Positions 46,501-57,733 of a stretch of DNA of 64,000 nucleotides are shown here, piece by piece; position 1 is the stretch's first letter, and each line of letters begins with the position of its first letter. Both the position numbers and the translations under genes were made by a program. The notes beneath the pieces were generated by a model. It was not told the origin of the DNA and did no database searches. It saw only the letters and a list, made by a program, of their open reading frames with translations. This stretch comes from Bicyclus anynana. Its lineage: Eukaryota > Arthropoda > Insecta > Lepidoptera > Nymphalidae. Location: the NCBI RefSeq assembly GCF_947172395.1, contig NC_069085.1, positions 4,992,112 through 5,056,111 of the forward strand, given 5' to 3'.

Positions 46501-49500
46501 CATTAATTAACATTTTTTAAATGGTTTTGGCCACGTATAAAGGGTGTCAGAAAGGAAATTAAAAGGGATGTAATTGTTGAAAAGGGCAAGGCTCAAGTCT
46601 AGAACATTCTTAGTAAAGGCCAGGTCAAACTACCCTAAGCCGAGAAATTGTATGGAAGCATTGATGAATATGGAAGAAGCAGTTCTAAAGTTTCAAATGT
46701 GGGAAACTACAAATTTAAAAAGTTTTAAAATCAAAAAGTGAAAATTATGTTATTTCTGCGCTTTCTTACCGTTAGCACCTATCGGTGGCATCAACTGATA
46801 CGCTGGCTTGGTTGAACCCTTGTTGAAGACTTTGACGAATTTTGGAAACAGCAGTTTCACGTTCAACCTGTTTCAAATATCAGAAATTAAATATTACCAT
46901 ATTTACTTACTAAAATTTATTTAAAATTTCTATCAATAAAGATAAGATCAAAGCAAATCATACCACTGACGATTAGGGAATATCATTATCAAGTAAATTT
47001 GTGTCAAATACATAGGAGTAGTTCGTGTAAACATATCAGCCAAGATTCATTGACTTGGCTGGATTTATAAGCAAAACCGTGAATTGAACAATCAGAAAGT
47101 TTGTCAAAGATACACAGGTTTATTGATTAAGATACACTGATCCGTGTGAACAACACAAGTTAAGGTTTGAAAGAAAATAAACACCCATACCACACATACA
47201 CCCAGGACCATACCCTGCTATGTGTGGCATAACCTAGAAAATGGCCACAGGTTAGCGTAATGCTACAATACTAATATAAATGTGAAAGTGTGTCTGTTTG
47301 ACCGTCTTTCACGGCAAAAGCGATCGACGAATTAACGTGATTTTTTAAGTCAAGGTATTTAATTACCTCGACTAGGGTAGGGGTAGGGTGCAAGTAGGGA
47401 AGGGTAAAGAAGTAGCGCACATTAGTCAAAACGAACCTCGTCTAGGTTCGCTAGTGACCTTAAATAGTTTACCATCAACTTCAGTAACCACTAACACAGC
47501 GTCTTCGCCGGCGAAGACGCGGTCCCCGATTTCTAACGTCACCCCGACGTGGGTTTTCTAACTCACGATGTCGGGTGATTCACTCAGGTCACGGTTGTAC
47601 CCTCCCGAATGGCCCTCTAAGCCGAGGCTCGAGTCCCATAGGAGACGCTCTTAGAGAGCCGTTCCGTCCTCTATCTTTATTTCAGCCGTCGTGCACCAGG
47701 CGAAGCTTCTGCGCTCGTCCAACCCCCCGGTAGTGGTTCCGCAGGGAGCTATCGGCTCTTACTCAACATGAAAAAAAAACACTAACCATGCGTCCGGCGG
47801 TGCAGTGTTGGTCAACATCTCGAGTAGCGTGCGTCTGTCAGGGTTGGGTTTGTCACCTATGAACGCTGGCAATAGCACCTCGCGGTTGCTGTCTATTGTG
47901 GGTGGATTCTGCGCGTTGTTGCTGGGGTGCGTGATCACGTAATTGAATTTCACAGATAGCGACGCGTCTGAAAATTTTTATTATGCATTAGTTTTAGCTG
48001 AAGAGGGAATTTTTGGATTTACACGACTGAATCAGATAAGGCTTAAATTTTTTATATGGTAAGTGATGCAATCTAAGATGGAAGCGGGCTACCTTGTTAG
48101 GAGGAGGATGAAAATCCACAACCCTTTCGATTTCTACACGACATCATACCGGTACGCTACACCGCTTGGCTTGTACGCTTTTGCAGGTAGGGTAGTAACT
48201 AGCCACAGCCGAAGCCAGACCTGGTTTAAAAAACCTCAATAAACCCAGCTTATATGCTTTAAATGAAGCCTTGTTAACTACCTCTATATATGAGCCCTCG
48301 ATCTTAGTAGGTAGGCTTAGGGCAACCGCAAAAATAAAACCTTCAGATACACTTAACCCCAATCTAATAAGGCCAAGTAACTAATAAATACAAATACGTT
48401 ATAAATCCTACTGACAAAGATGTACCGCCAAGCGATTCTTTATACATAGCGATCCAATCCAATGTCTAAAATTTTTGTGGACAATTTGAAATTTTGAAAC
48501 TTCTTTAAAAGTGGTCTTTAAACATTTTTATTAGCATTCCATTGGTTTTGTTTCTCATTAGACATAATTGAAGTAAAACTTCTTTACGCACTCGGGGAGT
48601 AAGCTGGTGAATATGTTACGAATAATGTAATCGATATTTTCTTAAAAAGCGTTATCTGTAGTTACATTGTTAAACCACGACACAACACATAAGCGTCCGT
48701 TTAATCTTTTAATGGCACAATTGTGAATTAATTACGAGTAATAGGAGCCTGTCAAGTAAAGCAAGTCAGACATGAGTTTTTTTTTTAATTTTTGAAAGTA
48801 GTTTCTTTCTTGCGTGGTCTTAACACAGTGGTTTTTCAAGTACTATTTCTTACTAGACATAGCCTCCTGTTCGAGTCTCGCCAGCTCCGGCGGAGAGATG
48901 ACCCACTTCATGGTGGAGTTGGGGTAGAAGGTGATGACGGCCACGTCGTTGTACATGTAGTTGGAGAGGAACGTCTGCGCCGTGCGGTCGCGCACGAACT
49001 GGTTGCTCAGCTGCGTGTAGTCCGCCTCCGAGTAACTGCGAAACATTTTTATAAACTAGCGACGACTAGCGACGAAGCGCGTGAAATTTAGTTTTGCACA
49101 AATCCCTCGGGAACCATAGTTTTTGAAGTGAAACTTCTTTAGGCGCATGAGGGTAAAATTTTTACAGATGTAACGTCACGTAAAGAGAGAGAGAGAGCGA
49201 TCTAGACCGATTGAGAGAGAGTAAGACAGGGCGAACGTAGCATGAAGCACCTAACCGTGGAGTGAGAGTAGGAAGCAAGCAAGTGAGAAAGATTGAGAGA
49301 AAAAGTGAGACAGAGCGAACGTCGTGCTATGGAGTGAGAGGTGGGAGAGAGCTATAGTGAGAAAGATTGAACGAGAGAGAGAAATCGCGCAATGTAAATA
49401 TTAAAGAAACAAACATCCCCACAAACTTTCGCGTTTATAATATTAAGTAGGACAACACATTTGATTAATCTTTAAGAAAAAATCTTCCCCAATGCCTCAC

Positions 49501-52500
49501 ATAAATAAGCTCTTTATTAACTTTCACCTGACTGATGATGAGATGCCGTAAGACTTGACCCCTCTTCCTCAGCTTATACGAGTACATCCATACCAATATT
49601 ATAAATGCGGAATGCCATGAGATTTACTCGACCACTCGGGATTATTGTTCCATACATTTGCGAAGTCTATATAATGATTTATTTATTTTGCTATCATCCG
49701 CGAAAATTCGGCGAACCCATGCGACAACGTCACCCAGGTCCGACAAAATACTCTCTACGTACGTTTCACCCCGAAACCGGAGCATCCTCAGGAGATGTTG
49801 ACTCTACAGCGTGCAATTGCAAAGTGTCGTTTTCGACCTTTGCTTCGTCTTTTATAGACCAAAAAGTAGGTGGGGCAAGAGGTGGGCGTTGCCAAGATAC
49901 TCATAATATAAGCGATTTATCTCGCATCGCATTCAAACATTTTTATTAGTGGTGACTTCGATAACTCTATTTGTTCATTTAATAAGGTAATTCCTGACTT
50001 ATTATGTTTTATTATTTCTAATTGTTCCAAAACGCATAGTCTTAGGCCTTTATTGCAAGTGTGTAAAATGTCATACATATGATTATCTGCCAGCTTATGA
50101 CCAGTATCTAGGAGATGCTTTGCAAAGTGCGACCTTTGTGGACGGTCATTTCGAACGGCGGATATGTGTTCTTTGTAACGTGTATCAAAATTCCGACCGG
50201 TTTGACCAATATATGTTGCATTACATTCAGAACATTGCAATTTATAAACTCCCGATTTATGTTGCTTTTCTAGTTTATCTTTACCATTGCAAATATTTTT
50301 AAGAGAGTTATTTGTTCTGAAAGCCACATTTATATCATGCTTTCTAAGTGTTTTTGCAATACGTTCCGACACTGGACCAAAGTATGTTAGACTAGCTTTA
50401 AATTTTTTAGGTTTTTCTAATGGAATTCCATAAAGTTCTTTTCTAATCAACACCAATTGTTTCTTATTGATTATTCTATTCACAATATTCGGGTTGTATC
50501 CATTCGAAATGGCCATGCGATATATTATATTTAATTCCTTGTTATACTGATCCCTAGTTAGAGGAATGGACATCAGTCTATGAACATAACTATGGAAAGC
50601 TGCTAATTTATGTTGCCATGGATGACAAGATGAAGCTGGTATGGTTATATCTGTATAAGTTGGCTTACGATAAATCCCAAAGTGATGTCTATTATTAACT
50701 CTAGTGATTGTTACATCAAGGAAATTTAAAGAATTATTCTGTTCTATTTCTAATTTAAATTTAATTTTTGGGTGCAAATTGTTTAATTTATCTACAAAGA
50801 CATCCAATTGTCTGTCCGTTCCAGTCCAGCATATAATTATATCGTCTACATATCGATAGTAATATAAAATGTGATTATTTTTAACAATATTTTTATTTTC
50901 AAAATCATCCATAAATATGTCAGCCATTAAGGGACTCAAAGGTGATCCCATAGCTAGCCCTTCATTTTGCTGATAGTAATCATTATTAAATCTAAAATAA
51001 TTTTGTTCCATACATATATGTGTTAACTCAATCAACTCTGCCATTTCAGTAGGATGCGTTTTATTTATTTCTAACAATTTATTTAAAATGTCCAGTGTTT
51101 CGTTTACTGGAACATTAGTAAATAAGCTATCGACATCTAATGATATTAATTTACAAGAGTTAGGTAAATCTATATCCTTGATTTTGGTGACTAGTTCAAC
51201 AGTGTTTTTAAGTGCAAATACTGGCCGAAAAGAGGTTTTTAGTTTAATTATATTATTTAATTGCTTTGCTAGTTCATATGCTGGTGCTCCAATATAGGAG
51301 ACAACTGGACGCATTGGGATGTTATCCTTGTGAATTTTAGGTAAGCCATACAAAAGTGGGGCATGAGTGTTCATTACAATAGCCTTTTGTTTAGATGTAC
51401 ATTTGGGGAATATAAATTCTGATTTATTTATAGCTAGTCTAACTACTGCAGCAAACTTTTTAGTTGGATCTGTTGATAATTGATGGAATTCGTCTCCAAG
51501 AAGTATATCTTTTACTTTATCCACATACTCGTCCCGTTTCATTATTATAACTGTATTACCTTTATCAGCTTTAGAAATTACAATATTATCTCGTGCAATA
51601 GTGCTCTGTAACGATTTCAATATTTTCATGTCCTGATTAGGTATTGTGAGAGTGTGAGTGTTATTGATATCGTGCGCTATAATATTTTTAACAATGTCCC
51701 CTTTCTTATGAAGTGTTATAGCTAATTCTGTATCTACTGCTAGTGTTTCAAGCGATTTTTTAGAGTTTACAGTTGGGATATTGAATTTTAAACCTTTCTC
51801 TAAAAGTGTCATCTCATGCTTTGAAAAAACCGTATCAGTAAGATTTTTAACACGAGGATAGAAATCGTGATCAGTGTTGTCAGTTACTGCATTGTCATCT
51901 ATTACTAGTTGGGATCTAGAGGAACTAGTTTGTAAGAATTGTAATTTCTTTTGCTGAGTAATGTATTTTTTGTGGCATTCTATTGAGGCAAAATCCCTTG
52001 CTTTGCTATCTAACAGATCAAATTCTACGTTATGTAATTTATATGTGAGTTCAGAGTATAATATTTTTAAATGTAGCTTCAAATTATCTCTAATTGTGAA
52101 CCAACTACGTGATTCTTCAGTAAGCCAAATTTTTTGAGCTTTTTTAATAGCAATATCGGCTGATCGGCTATGCATATTAGTTGAAACTAATATGCATAGC
52201 CGATCAGCAATTATTTTATATTGTCACTTAACAAGTGTAGGTAATCGAAGTCCAGCACTGGTTTGTCTTTGAATAAAAATTCCACACACACAGACAAGTA
52301 TACACCAAGAAATTTAAATAAATACTCACACGTCAATATTATGCGACTGCGCGGACATCTGATAGACAGGCAGGAAGGGTCCGATTCTGATTTTTACTGT
52401 CACGTCCGTTGGTGGGTTTGGTTGTCCCACCTAAATACAAATTAAACTTAAATTTAGAAATGCATAGTAACGTAGAAAAGTCTTCTACAACACTGTATTG

Positions 52501-55500
52501 TGGCAAGTAAGTTGACCCAAAACGTCGTAAACAAAAGTGTTAGACATATGCTCCGAAAAATTAAATATGTCAAAAAAATTTTCGCACGCGATTGTAATGG
52601 CGTCAACGTGTTGCTACGATTACGTGCAACTCCTACCTCACGTCCCTAACGCTCGACGTGTTACTGCGCATAGATCATCTTACATGCCGCTTACTAAATT
52701 ACCATACCACGTTAGTATCACCATTATGGATCGATCGAGTACAATATATTCATATATATTTCCATAAGCGTATATAGAGGATGGGGGCTTGTGAGCCGAT
52801 TTTCTTATTCTCCTTTTCCTAAGTAATTCCTGTCATGGCCTAGGAACCAAATTACGAAAGTACAATAATCGGTAGGCCCTTTTTTACCCAGACTAATGGG
52901 ACACAATAGGAAGACTTACAGAATTGCCGAACGCAAAGAACACCAGTGGGAACCAAATGATAGCGATGACGAAAGCCAAAACGCCGCCGCCCAACAGATA
53001 CTTGGACATAGTCGACTTCTTGGTGCCGCGCGGCTGCGGGAACTCGTCCTCCACGTAGCGCGAGCACTGCGAGAGAATAACCATTTATCTTACTATTAAA
53101 GACATTATTAAAAAAATTACACCGACTTAGTTCAGTGGTTTGGTGAGAAACTCTCAAAAATACAGGACATCAATGAAACTTACACTGATAAGTTGGATTT
53201 CCCAAGTCCAAGCCAGCTTGGTCTTTGAGATATGCGCGGACATACGTACTTGCGAAATTTTGTATACATGCTTAGAAGCTGGTATATACTAGCAATTAGC
53301 ATATAATTCTGACAATATTAGGACAATACAGACACTGAATAAAATAGTTTTCTGTAGACATACGTACTTGCGAAATTTGGCATACATGCTTAGAAACTAG
53401 TATAGACTAGCAATTAGCATATACGAGTAATTCTGACAATATTAGGACCATACAGACATTGATAAAAAAAAATCTGAAGGAGATTCGAAAGGAAATGTGG
53501 GTACAGACCAAAAACAACACAGGCAGCCTTGAGTCTTCTTCTATCAACATTATTATAATATAACAGCAACAGAGATATAACAATGGACTTGCTTTGTGTG
53601 TCCGAACTTCTAAAAAAAAATCTAGAAAGTTATCGCAATTAATCTGACAAATAAATTTATTTTCAAATTATTTACCTTAAGTAAAAAGATACTGGCAAAA
53701 ATGTCCTCCATTTTAAGCCAATCCATGAGTGTCATGGACGTGTCCGTCCAGATCCAATCCATCAATGTCCGCAGCTCGAACAAGAACGGCACTGCCATGA
53801 ATCTGTTATAAGCAATTGAGAACCATGTTGATGTAAACCCAATTATATATACTCTTTATTTCTATACCACAAAACAAAGAAAGAAACAATATAACAGATA
53901 TTGTAACTCACCCTCTAAAGCAGATCATATTGAGGAAGCGATAGGACTTGCAGAGGAAGTTGCCGATGATGCGCCGAGGATATCCGCAGCGGATCTGGTA
54001 GGCTGACAGCAGCAAGTAGATGCACTTCACCATGTACCACATTGGCGGCGGCAGGTACGTATTAAACGTTCTGCAAGGGATTACCGACGAGTTTAGTGAG
54101 TGGCATATACTCTTCTATGCTAATACTATAAATGCGAAAGTATGTCTGTCTAAAAGACTGTCTGCAATTTTGCAATTTTCATATCAAAAAAAAAAAACTA
54201 TATTGAAATCGCTTCATCCGTTCGGGATATATAGAGCCACATACTGACAGACAGACAGACAGACAAACATGTCAAACTTATAACACTCTTTCTGCGTCAG
54301 GGGTTAAAAAGAAATAGACAAATGTCAGCCAATAAAATGCAGCTGTCGCATCGCAATCGCAATCGAAAATACAGCTGTCTTTTTCATTGTGATGTGATAC
54401 AAAAGAGATAGGACTGCGACAACTCCGCCGCCATTGGTCGACTTTTGTCAACTTCTCTGCACGAGATATGGCGTTAGTCGCATATTGGGCCCCTAGGCGT
54501 ATCTAACCAGAAGGCGTAATCGAAATCTACTTGTGATTTAGTTTTGATAGAACTTACTACTGTTACTGATGTGTTTTTATTTTTTTGCTTTACTTCATTT
54601 TAAACTAGCGGACAAACGCGACTTCGTCGCCAACCCATGTCCGTCTCTTGGTTCTACCTCTCCACCAATTTTCAGCCAAATCGCTCCAGCCGTTCTTGAG
54701 TTATAAATAGTGTAACTAACACGACTTCCCTTTATATATATATTTAGATTTAGGAAACATTATTCACCTTTCAGTGATGAATGGCAGCACGAAGAACATC
54801 CAAATGTGCACACCAATGATTAGCATGTACTGGAAGAGGATCTTGCCGAGCATGAACTTGCGCAAATACAGCGCGCGGTCGACCACGATCAGCACGAACT
54901 GAAGGATCAGCATTACCAGAAATGGGATCGGTACTTTGTTCTCTTCTATGTACGCCTGAACGCCGCCGTCTCCTTGATGCGTCTGATTGTTTTAACAAAA
55001 TATATAGATAAAGATATTATGTAATACAAGAGTTACTTATTCCAATTAAACGTAATTATAAGAAAGCTAAAAAATAAATCGACAGCATTGCTCACCCCAA
55101 ATGCAGCGAAGCCAAATATGACGACAAGGAAGTTAAGGAAGTCACAAAGGAACATGTACGCATAGATGTCGGCAGTGACTCGTGCGCCAGGCGCTAGCAT
55201 TCGCTCGAAAAACTCCTTCGTCGGTCGCAGATATCGTTTTATCCTGCAAGAAAACATATTTTAGTGACCTAACACACTACTCAGCCACGACGAACAGTGG
55301 CCGAAACGACCAGGTTAACTGCAGAAATTATATAACCATCCTTGCTTGTTACTACACCTCCGAATCCAACGCCGATTGTAGTTCTAGGCGCCAGAAAAGT
55401 GTTCATTACGTTCATGTCGACGACATAACGACCGACAACGTATTCCAGACAACACAAACAAAAGCCACACAGAATCTTTGCCCGCGTTACGAGGTCTCCG

Positions 55501-57733
55501 ATAACTGACGTCACCTGGATTTAACTCACGATCTTGGGGGCGCCCTAATTGATACAATCAGGCCAAAACACTCTTTCAGATCGGCCCTCTTAGGCGAGGT
55601 CACAAAAGAAATGCCCTTAGAGAGTCGTTCCACCCAACTCATTTGCTGCCTGTCCATCTGCCTTCGGACCCTATCAGGCGATGCTTCTACAGTCCCCCAA
55701 AATCACCAGTGACTATCAATCGTGGACGTGGGCGCAAATGTAACCGCAAGTTTATCGTAGATTTTGCGATCATGGCCAACTATTAGTCTTGGTCAATAGC
55801 CACATAACATTTGAGGTTATAACGAAAAAGATCTAAAGCATATTTGAATTTATGACAGTACTTACGAGAGTAACATCACTTGCGGGTAGTGAGCGTACTT
55901 ATCCTCCACCTCAGTTTGCACCGCAATAATTGGCTCTTGGTCGTCGTTAACTCTGAAATAATTTCTATTATAAGACCTTTACAATAGTATTTTTAAAAAA
56001 ACAACAACTGAAAGGTAAGGTAGGAAGGCATTCTTGATCACGGTATCCCCTACGCCAGGTAAGTATATTCTTACATACTTCGAGCCGTGATAGCCCAGTG
56101 GATATGACCTCTGTCTCCGATTCCGGAGGGTGTGTGTTCGAATCCGGTCCGGTGCATGCACCTCCAACTTCTCAGTTGTGTGAATTTCAAGAAATTAAAT
56201 ATCACGTGTCTCAAACGGTGGAGCAAAACATTTTGAGGAAAACTGAATACCAGAGCATTTTCTTAATTCTCTGCGTTTGTGAAGTCTGCCAATCCACATT
56301 GGGTCAGTGTGGTGGACTGTTGGCCTGATTCCTCTCACTTAGAGAGGAGATTTGAACTCAACAGTGAGCCGAATAAACGAACTGGATTTTTCAAACACTA
56401 ATTTGGTAGTCATATGTAGAAAACTCTTCCGGACCTTCCGGTATTAAAAATTGAGGACACAAAATTCACGAATAATTTCTTTACAATTGAATTGTATTTT
56501 TCTATTAAATAAAAATAACACTAAGTATAGTTACTTGTAATGATCATCATCGGTAGCATGCGAGGGTCCAGCTTGCTCTTCTCTTTCAATGTGATCTTCT
56601 CTCGTCACTTCCTCTTCATTGCCCAGTAATCGTGGAGCATTCGATTCTGTGTCTTGATCAGATTCTTGTTGTCTAAGGAACCGAAAAAATATATATTGCT
56701 AGCTACTAATCAACTACTCAACTAATTTTTAAAAACTACACTCACATACATCGTATGTATTATTACAATCTAATCCAATAACTAGCTAAAAATTAGAGTC
56801 TAGTTTACACGTTACTTTACAATTTACATTTATAATTATTTCAAAATGAATCCAATATGAAGTATCAATTATATATCAAGGCTATGGAACACAAATAAAT
56901 GCTGTATTGTCAAGTTATGGATAGAATGTTAGTGAAATACTTGAAAATATTAAAGCAGTTAACCGTCCGATACTGCGTCGTGTGGAGCGGTTAGCAGTAG
57001 AGTCGTGTTGTAGACTACGCCGCAACGATTCCGACCGCACACTACTGTCTGCCCGGATACAACATATTTAATAACGCGACAAACTTACTACAACTTAGGT
57101 TATAATATGATATAAGTAATTATTGTGATTATATCTCACCATAATTATATTAAAGATTCATTTGGCATTGCGCGTCAGTCCAAAAGATTAGAAAGACCTC
57201 TATAAACAATTACCAATGCTGTGTGTGCTGTGGCGTTACACACCATATTCGCCTTTTGTTAGAGCAAATAATTGTGCAGATTGTATAGATTGTTCTTGAC
57301 TTCTTAGATGCTATTCAATCAAAAAAGAGGTAATCTCTGGATCTTTTACAACTAGAACAACTCGAGTGAAACCGTGAGGCGTCGGCGTTGAATTCCGAAA
57401 ATGTCAATACATATGCCATAAAATTTTCAGTTACTTCGAATGATCAAAACACATTAAATAGAATTGAGAGATTGTAGTACGTAATACAAGCCAGGCGATC
57501 CGAATCTTTTTACAATATAATTGAAAAGTCGTAAAATTTTGTAGCTTAAGTAATCAACGTATACTCACGGGCCAGAACGTTCGTGTAACTCGAGGTACTT
57601 GACGCCAACTTCAGTCCCTCGGCCTGCTACTAATAGTTGGGTGTCTTCAGAGGTTATAGGGTACTCCATATCCTCTCGCAGTTCCACTTCAGGTGTCGAC
57701 TCTTTCCATAAACCTAGAGACTTTAACATGAAC
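43593..57733 (-). CDS. Piezo: Piezo mechanosensitive channel, C-terminal 745 residues (partial)
   Basis: Sixteen coding exons, in order: 57733-57569, 56672-56535, 55952-55866, 55243-55096, 54982-54768, 54070-53912, 53802-53676, 53066-52920, 52430-52330, 49035-48854, 47967-47787, 46867-46770, 46489-46392, 45840-45737, 45260-45119 and 43739-43593. All junctions are GT/AG and the frame is unbroken. Recognisable parts: IPFLVMLILQFVLIVVDRAL and HIWMFFVLPFITER, PFLFELRTLMDWIWTDTSM (anchor region), YLLGGGVLAFVIAIIWFPLV (outer helix), the extracellular cap from VGQPNPPTDVTVKIRIG through TMKWVISPPELARL to FPKFVKVFNKG, the inner helix GLYTTFVFLASRVLRGFFSG, the pore-lining IMFDDL and the C-terminal FLYRSPETMIKW. 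Piezo forms trimeric, force-gated cation channels in the plasma membrane. The remaining roughly two thirds must lie beyond 64000. The 101-bp exon at 52330-52430 was found only by phase and homology. Introns hold a Penelope element, SINEs, MITEs and a partial exon duplication. Confidence 0.95.
44121..44342 (-). mobile_element. SINE family A, head-truncated
   Basis: The reverse complement runs from GGCTGGTGGGAGGCTTCGGC through the body to TTGTAAAAGAATAAAAAAAA. It lies in the last Piezo intron. Confidence 0.85.
44420..44790 (+). mobile_element. RTE-type LINE 3' fragment
   Basis: A degenerate coding remnant of the polyprotein C terminus: CGTGATCGAATCAGAAATGG, ACCGACATAGCTCAACGAAT, GACCCCGCACCGGAAAGCGC and GGCATATGTCTAGCGGTGGA, then CGTCCATCGGCTGATGATGA. 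The ending matches 10558-10737. Confidence 0.75.
44929..45107. mobile_element. GGCGTAGC MITE in the last Piezo intron
   Basis: CAGAGGCGTAGCG at the left and GGTAGCTACGCCCCTGAG at the right are inverted repeats. The right end ATTGATACGGCTGATAAAG resembles the element at 6699-6925. It ends about 10 bases from the donor of the 45260-45119 exon. Confidence 0.65.
45334..45520 (-). pseudogene. Duplicated partial Piezo exon with intron flank
   Basis: This 187-bp block closely matches 46828-47014. On the - strand it holds 147 bp of intron end, the acceptor AG and the first 40 bp of the 46867-46770 exon. The exonic part still translates in frame (LNVKLLFPKFVVV), but the rest of the exon and any obvious donor are absent. 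It sits one intron pair downstream, between the exons at 45840-45737 and 45260-45119. Confidence 0.85.
47447..47757. repeat. GC-richer repeat remnant, copy 1
   Basis: Shares ordered short blocks with about 55495-55735: AACTCACGAT, GGCCCTCTAAGCCGAGG (GGCCCTCTTAGGCGAGG there) and CTTAGAGAGCCGTTCC. Both copies lie in Piezo introns. The family is not recognised; a decayed retroelement 5' region is possible. Confidence 0.5.
48056..48245 (-). mobile_element. SINE family A fragment
   Basis: The reverse complement carries GGCTTCGGCTGTGGCTAGTT, GGTATGATGTCGTGTAGAAA and the TCATCCTCCTCCTAACAAGG body. It is more diverged than the other copies. Confidence 0.75.
49170..49450. repeat. GA-rich repeat with internal duplication
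   Basis: GAGAGAGAG tracts and two related blocks (GTAAGACAGGGCGAACGTAG and GTGAGACAGAGCGAACGTCG, each followed by a GTGGAGTGAGAG/TGGAGTGAGAG stretch) spaced about 100 bp apart. It ends ACTTTCGCGTTTATAATATT, the same ending as near 2717-2737. Confidence 0.65.
49751..49805 (-). ncRNA. Hammerhead-ribozyme-like motif of the Penelope element
   Basis: On the - strand the order is TCTC, then CTGAGGA (matches CUGANGA), a stem GCTCC / GGGGT around GGTTTC, then GAAAC (the GAAA core), the mini-helix ACGTACGT, a GTA cleavage-type triplet and GAGA, which pairs with the opening TCTC. Penelope-like elements are known to carry hammerheads with very short helix III. One extra T separates CTGAGGA from the stem, so activity is uncertain. 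Confidence 0.6.
49917..52175 (-). CDS. Penelope-like reverse transcriptase with GIY-YIG endonuclease
   Basis: A 752-residue uninterrupted frame. The reverse transcriptase shows PLLYGLPKIHKDNIPMRPVV, SLDVDSLFTNVPVNETL, GLAMGSPLSPLMADIFMDDF and the catalytic YVDD at residues 442-445, followed by FKLEIEQNNSLNFLDVTI. The C-terminal part is a GIY-YIG nuclease (GVYKLQCSECNATYIGQTGR, about residues 642-661, with RYKEH after it). This order, RT then GIY-YIG, is diagnostic for endonuclease-bearing Penelope-like elements. No stop or frameshift is present, so the insertion may be recent. The ATG lies within the terminal inverted repeat. Confidence 0.92.
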   Translation of the reverse strand: MHSRSADIAIKKAQKIWLTEESRSWFTIRDNLKLHLKILYSELTYKLHNVEFDLLDSKARDFASIECHKKYITQQKKLQFLQTSSSRSQLVIDDNAVTDNTDHDFYPRVKNLTDTVFSKHEMTLLEKGLKFNIPTVNSKKSLETLAVDTELAITLHKKGDIVKNIIAHDINNTHTLTIPNQDMKILKSLQSTIARDNIVISKADKGNTVIIMKRDEYVDKVKDILLGDEFHQLSTDPTKKFAAVVRLAINKSEFIFPKCTSKQKAIVMNTHAPLLYGLPKIHKDNIPMRPVVSYIGAPAYELAKQLNNIIKLKTSFRPVFALKNTVELVTKIKDIDLPNSCKLISLDVDSLFTNVPVNETLDILNKLLEINKTHPTEMAELIELTHICMEQNYFRFNNDYYQQNEGLAMGSPLSPLMADIFMDDFENKNIVKNNHILYYYRYVDDIIICWTGTDRQLDVFVDKLNNLHPKIKFKLEIEQNNSLNFLDVTITRVNNRHHFGIYRKPTYTDITIPASSCHPWQHKLAAFHSYVHRLMSIPLTRDQYNKELNIIYRMAISNGYNPNIVNRIINKKQLVLIRKELYGIPLEKPKKFKASLTYFGPVSERIAKTLRKHDINVAFRTNNSLKNICNGKDKLEKQHKSGVYKLQCSECNATYIGQTGRNFDTRYKEHISAVRNDRPQRSHFAKHLLDTGHKLADNHMYDILHTCNKGLRLCVLEQLEIIKHNKSGITLLNEQIELSKSPLIKMFECDAR
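52159..52208. repeat. Perfect 24-bp palindrome at the Penelope upstream end
   Basis: Arms 52159-52182 and 52185-52208 are exact complements around GA. The left arm contains the first codons of the RT frame (ATGCATAGCCGATCAGC). Confidence 0.95.
53239..53468. repeat. Tandem duplication in a Piezo intron, about 118-bp units
   Basis: Units at 53239-53356 and 53357-53468 share GACATACGTACTTGCGAAAT, CATGCTTAGAA and CTAGCAATTAGCATATA and end AATATTAGGAC[A/C]ATACAGACA. Confidence 0.9.
55495..55735. repeat. GC-richer repeat remnant, copy 2
   Basis: Partner of 47447-47757 (AACTCACGAT, GGCCCTCTTAGGCGAGG, CTTAGAGAGTCGTTCC). It lies in the Piezo intron between exons 55866 and 55243. Confidence 0.5.
56083..56377 (+). 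mobile_element. SINE family B, near full length
   Basis: Head GCCGTGATAGCCCAGTGGAT and GTTCGAATCCGGTCCGGTGC, body ATCACGTGTCTCAAACGGTG through CAATCCACATTGGGTCAGTG, ending AACAGTGAGCCGAATAAACG. Confidence 0.87.

Larger units (their letters stand above)
49745..52208 (-). mobile_element. Penelope-like retroelement in a Piezo intron
   Basis: It contains a long RT plus GIY-YIG frame (49917-52175), a hammerhead-like motif downstream of it and a terminal inverted repeat at its upstream end. It lies between the Piezo exons at 52330 and 49035, in the same orientation as the gene. The outer edge on the low-coordinate side is not exactly defined, and I could not identify a target duplication. Confidence 0.85.
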
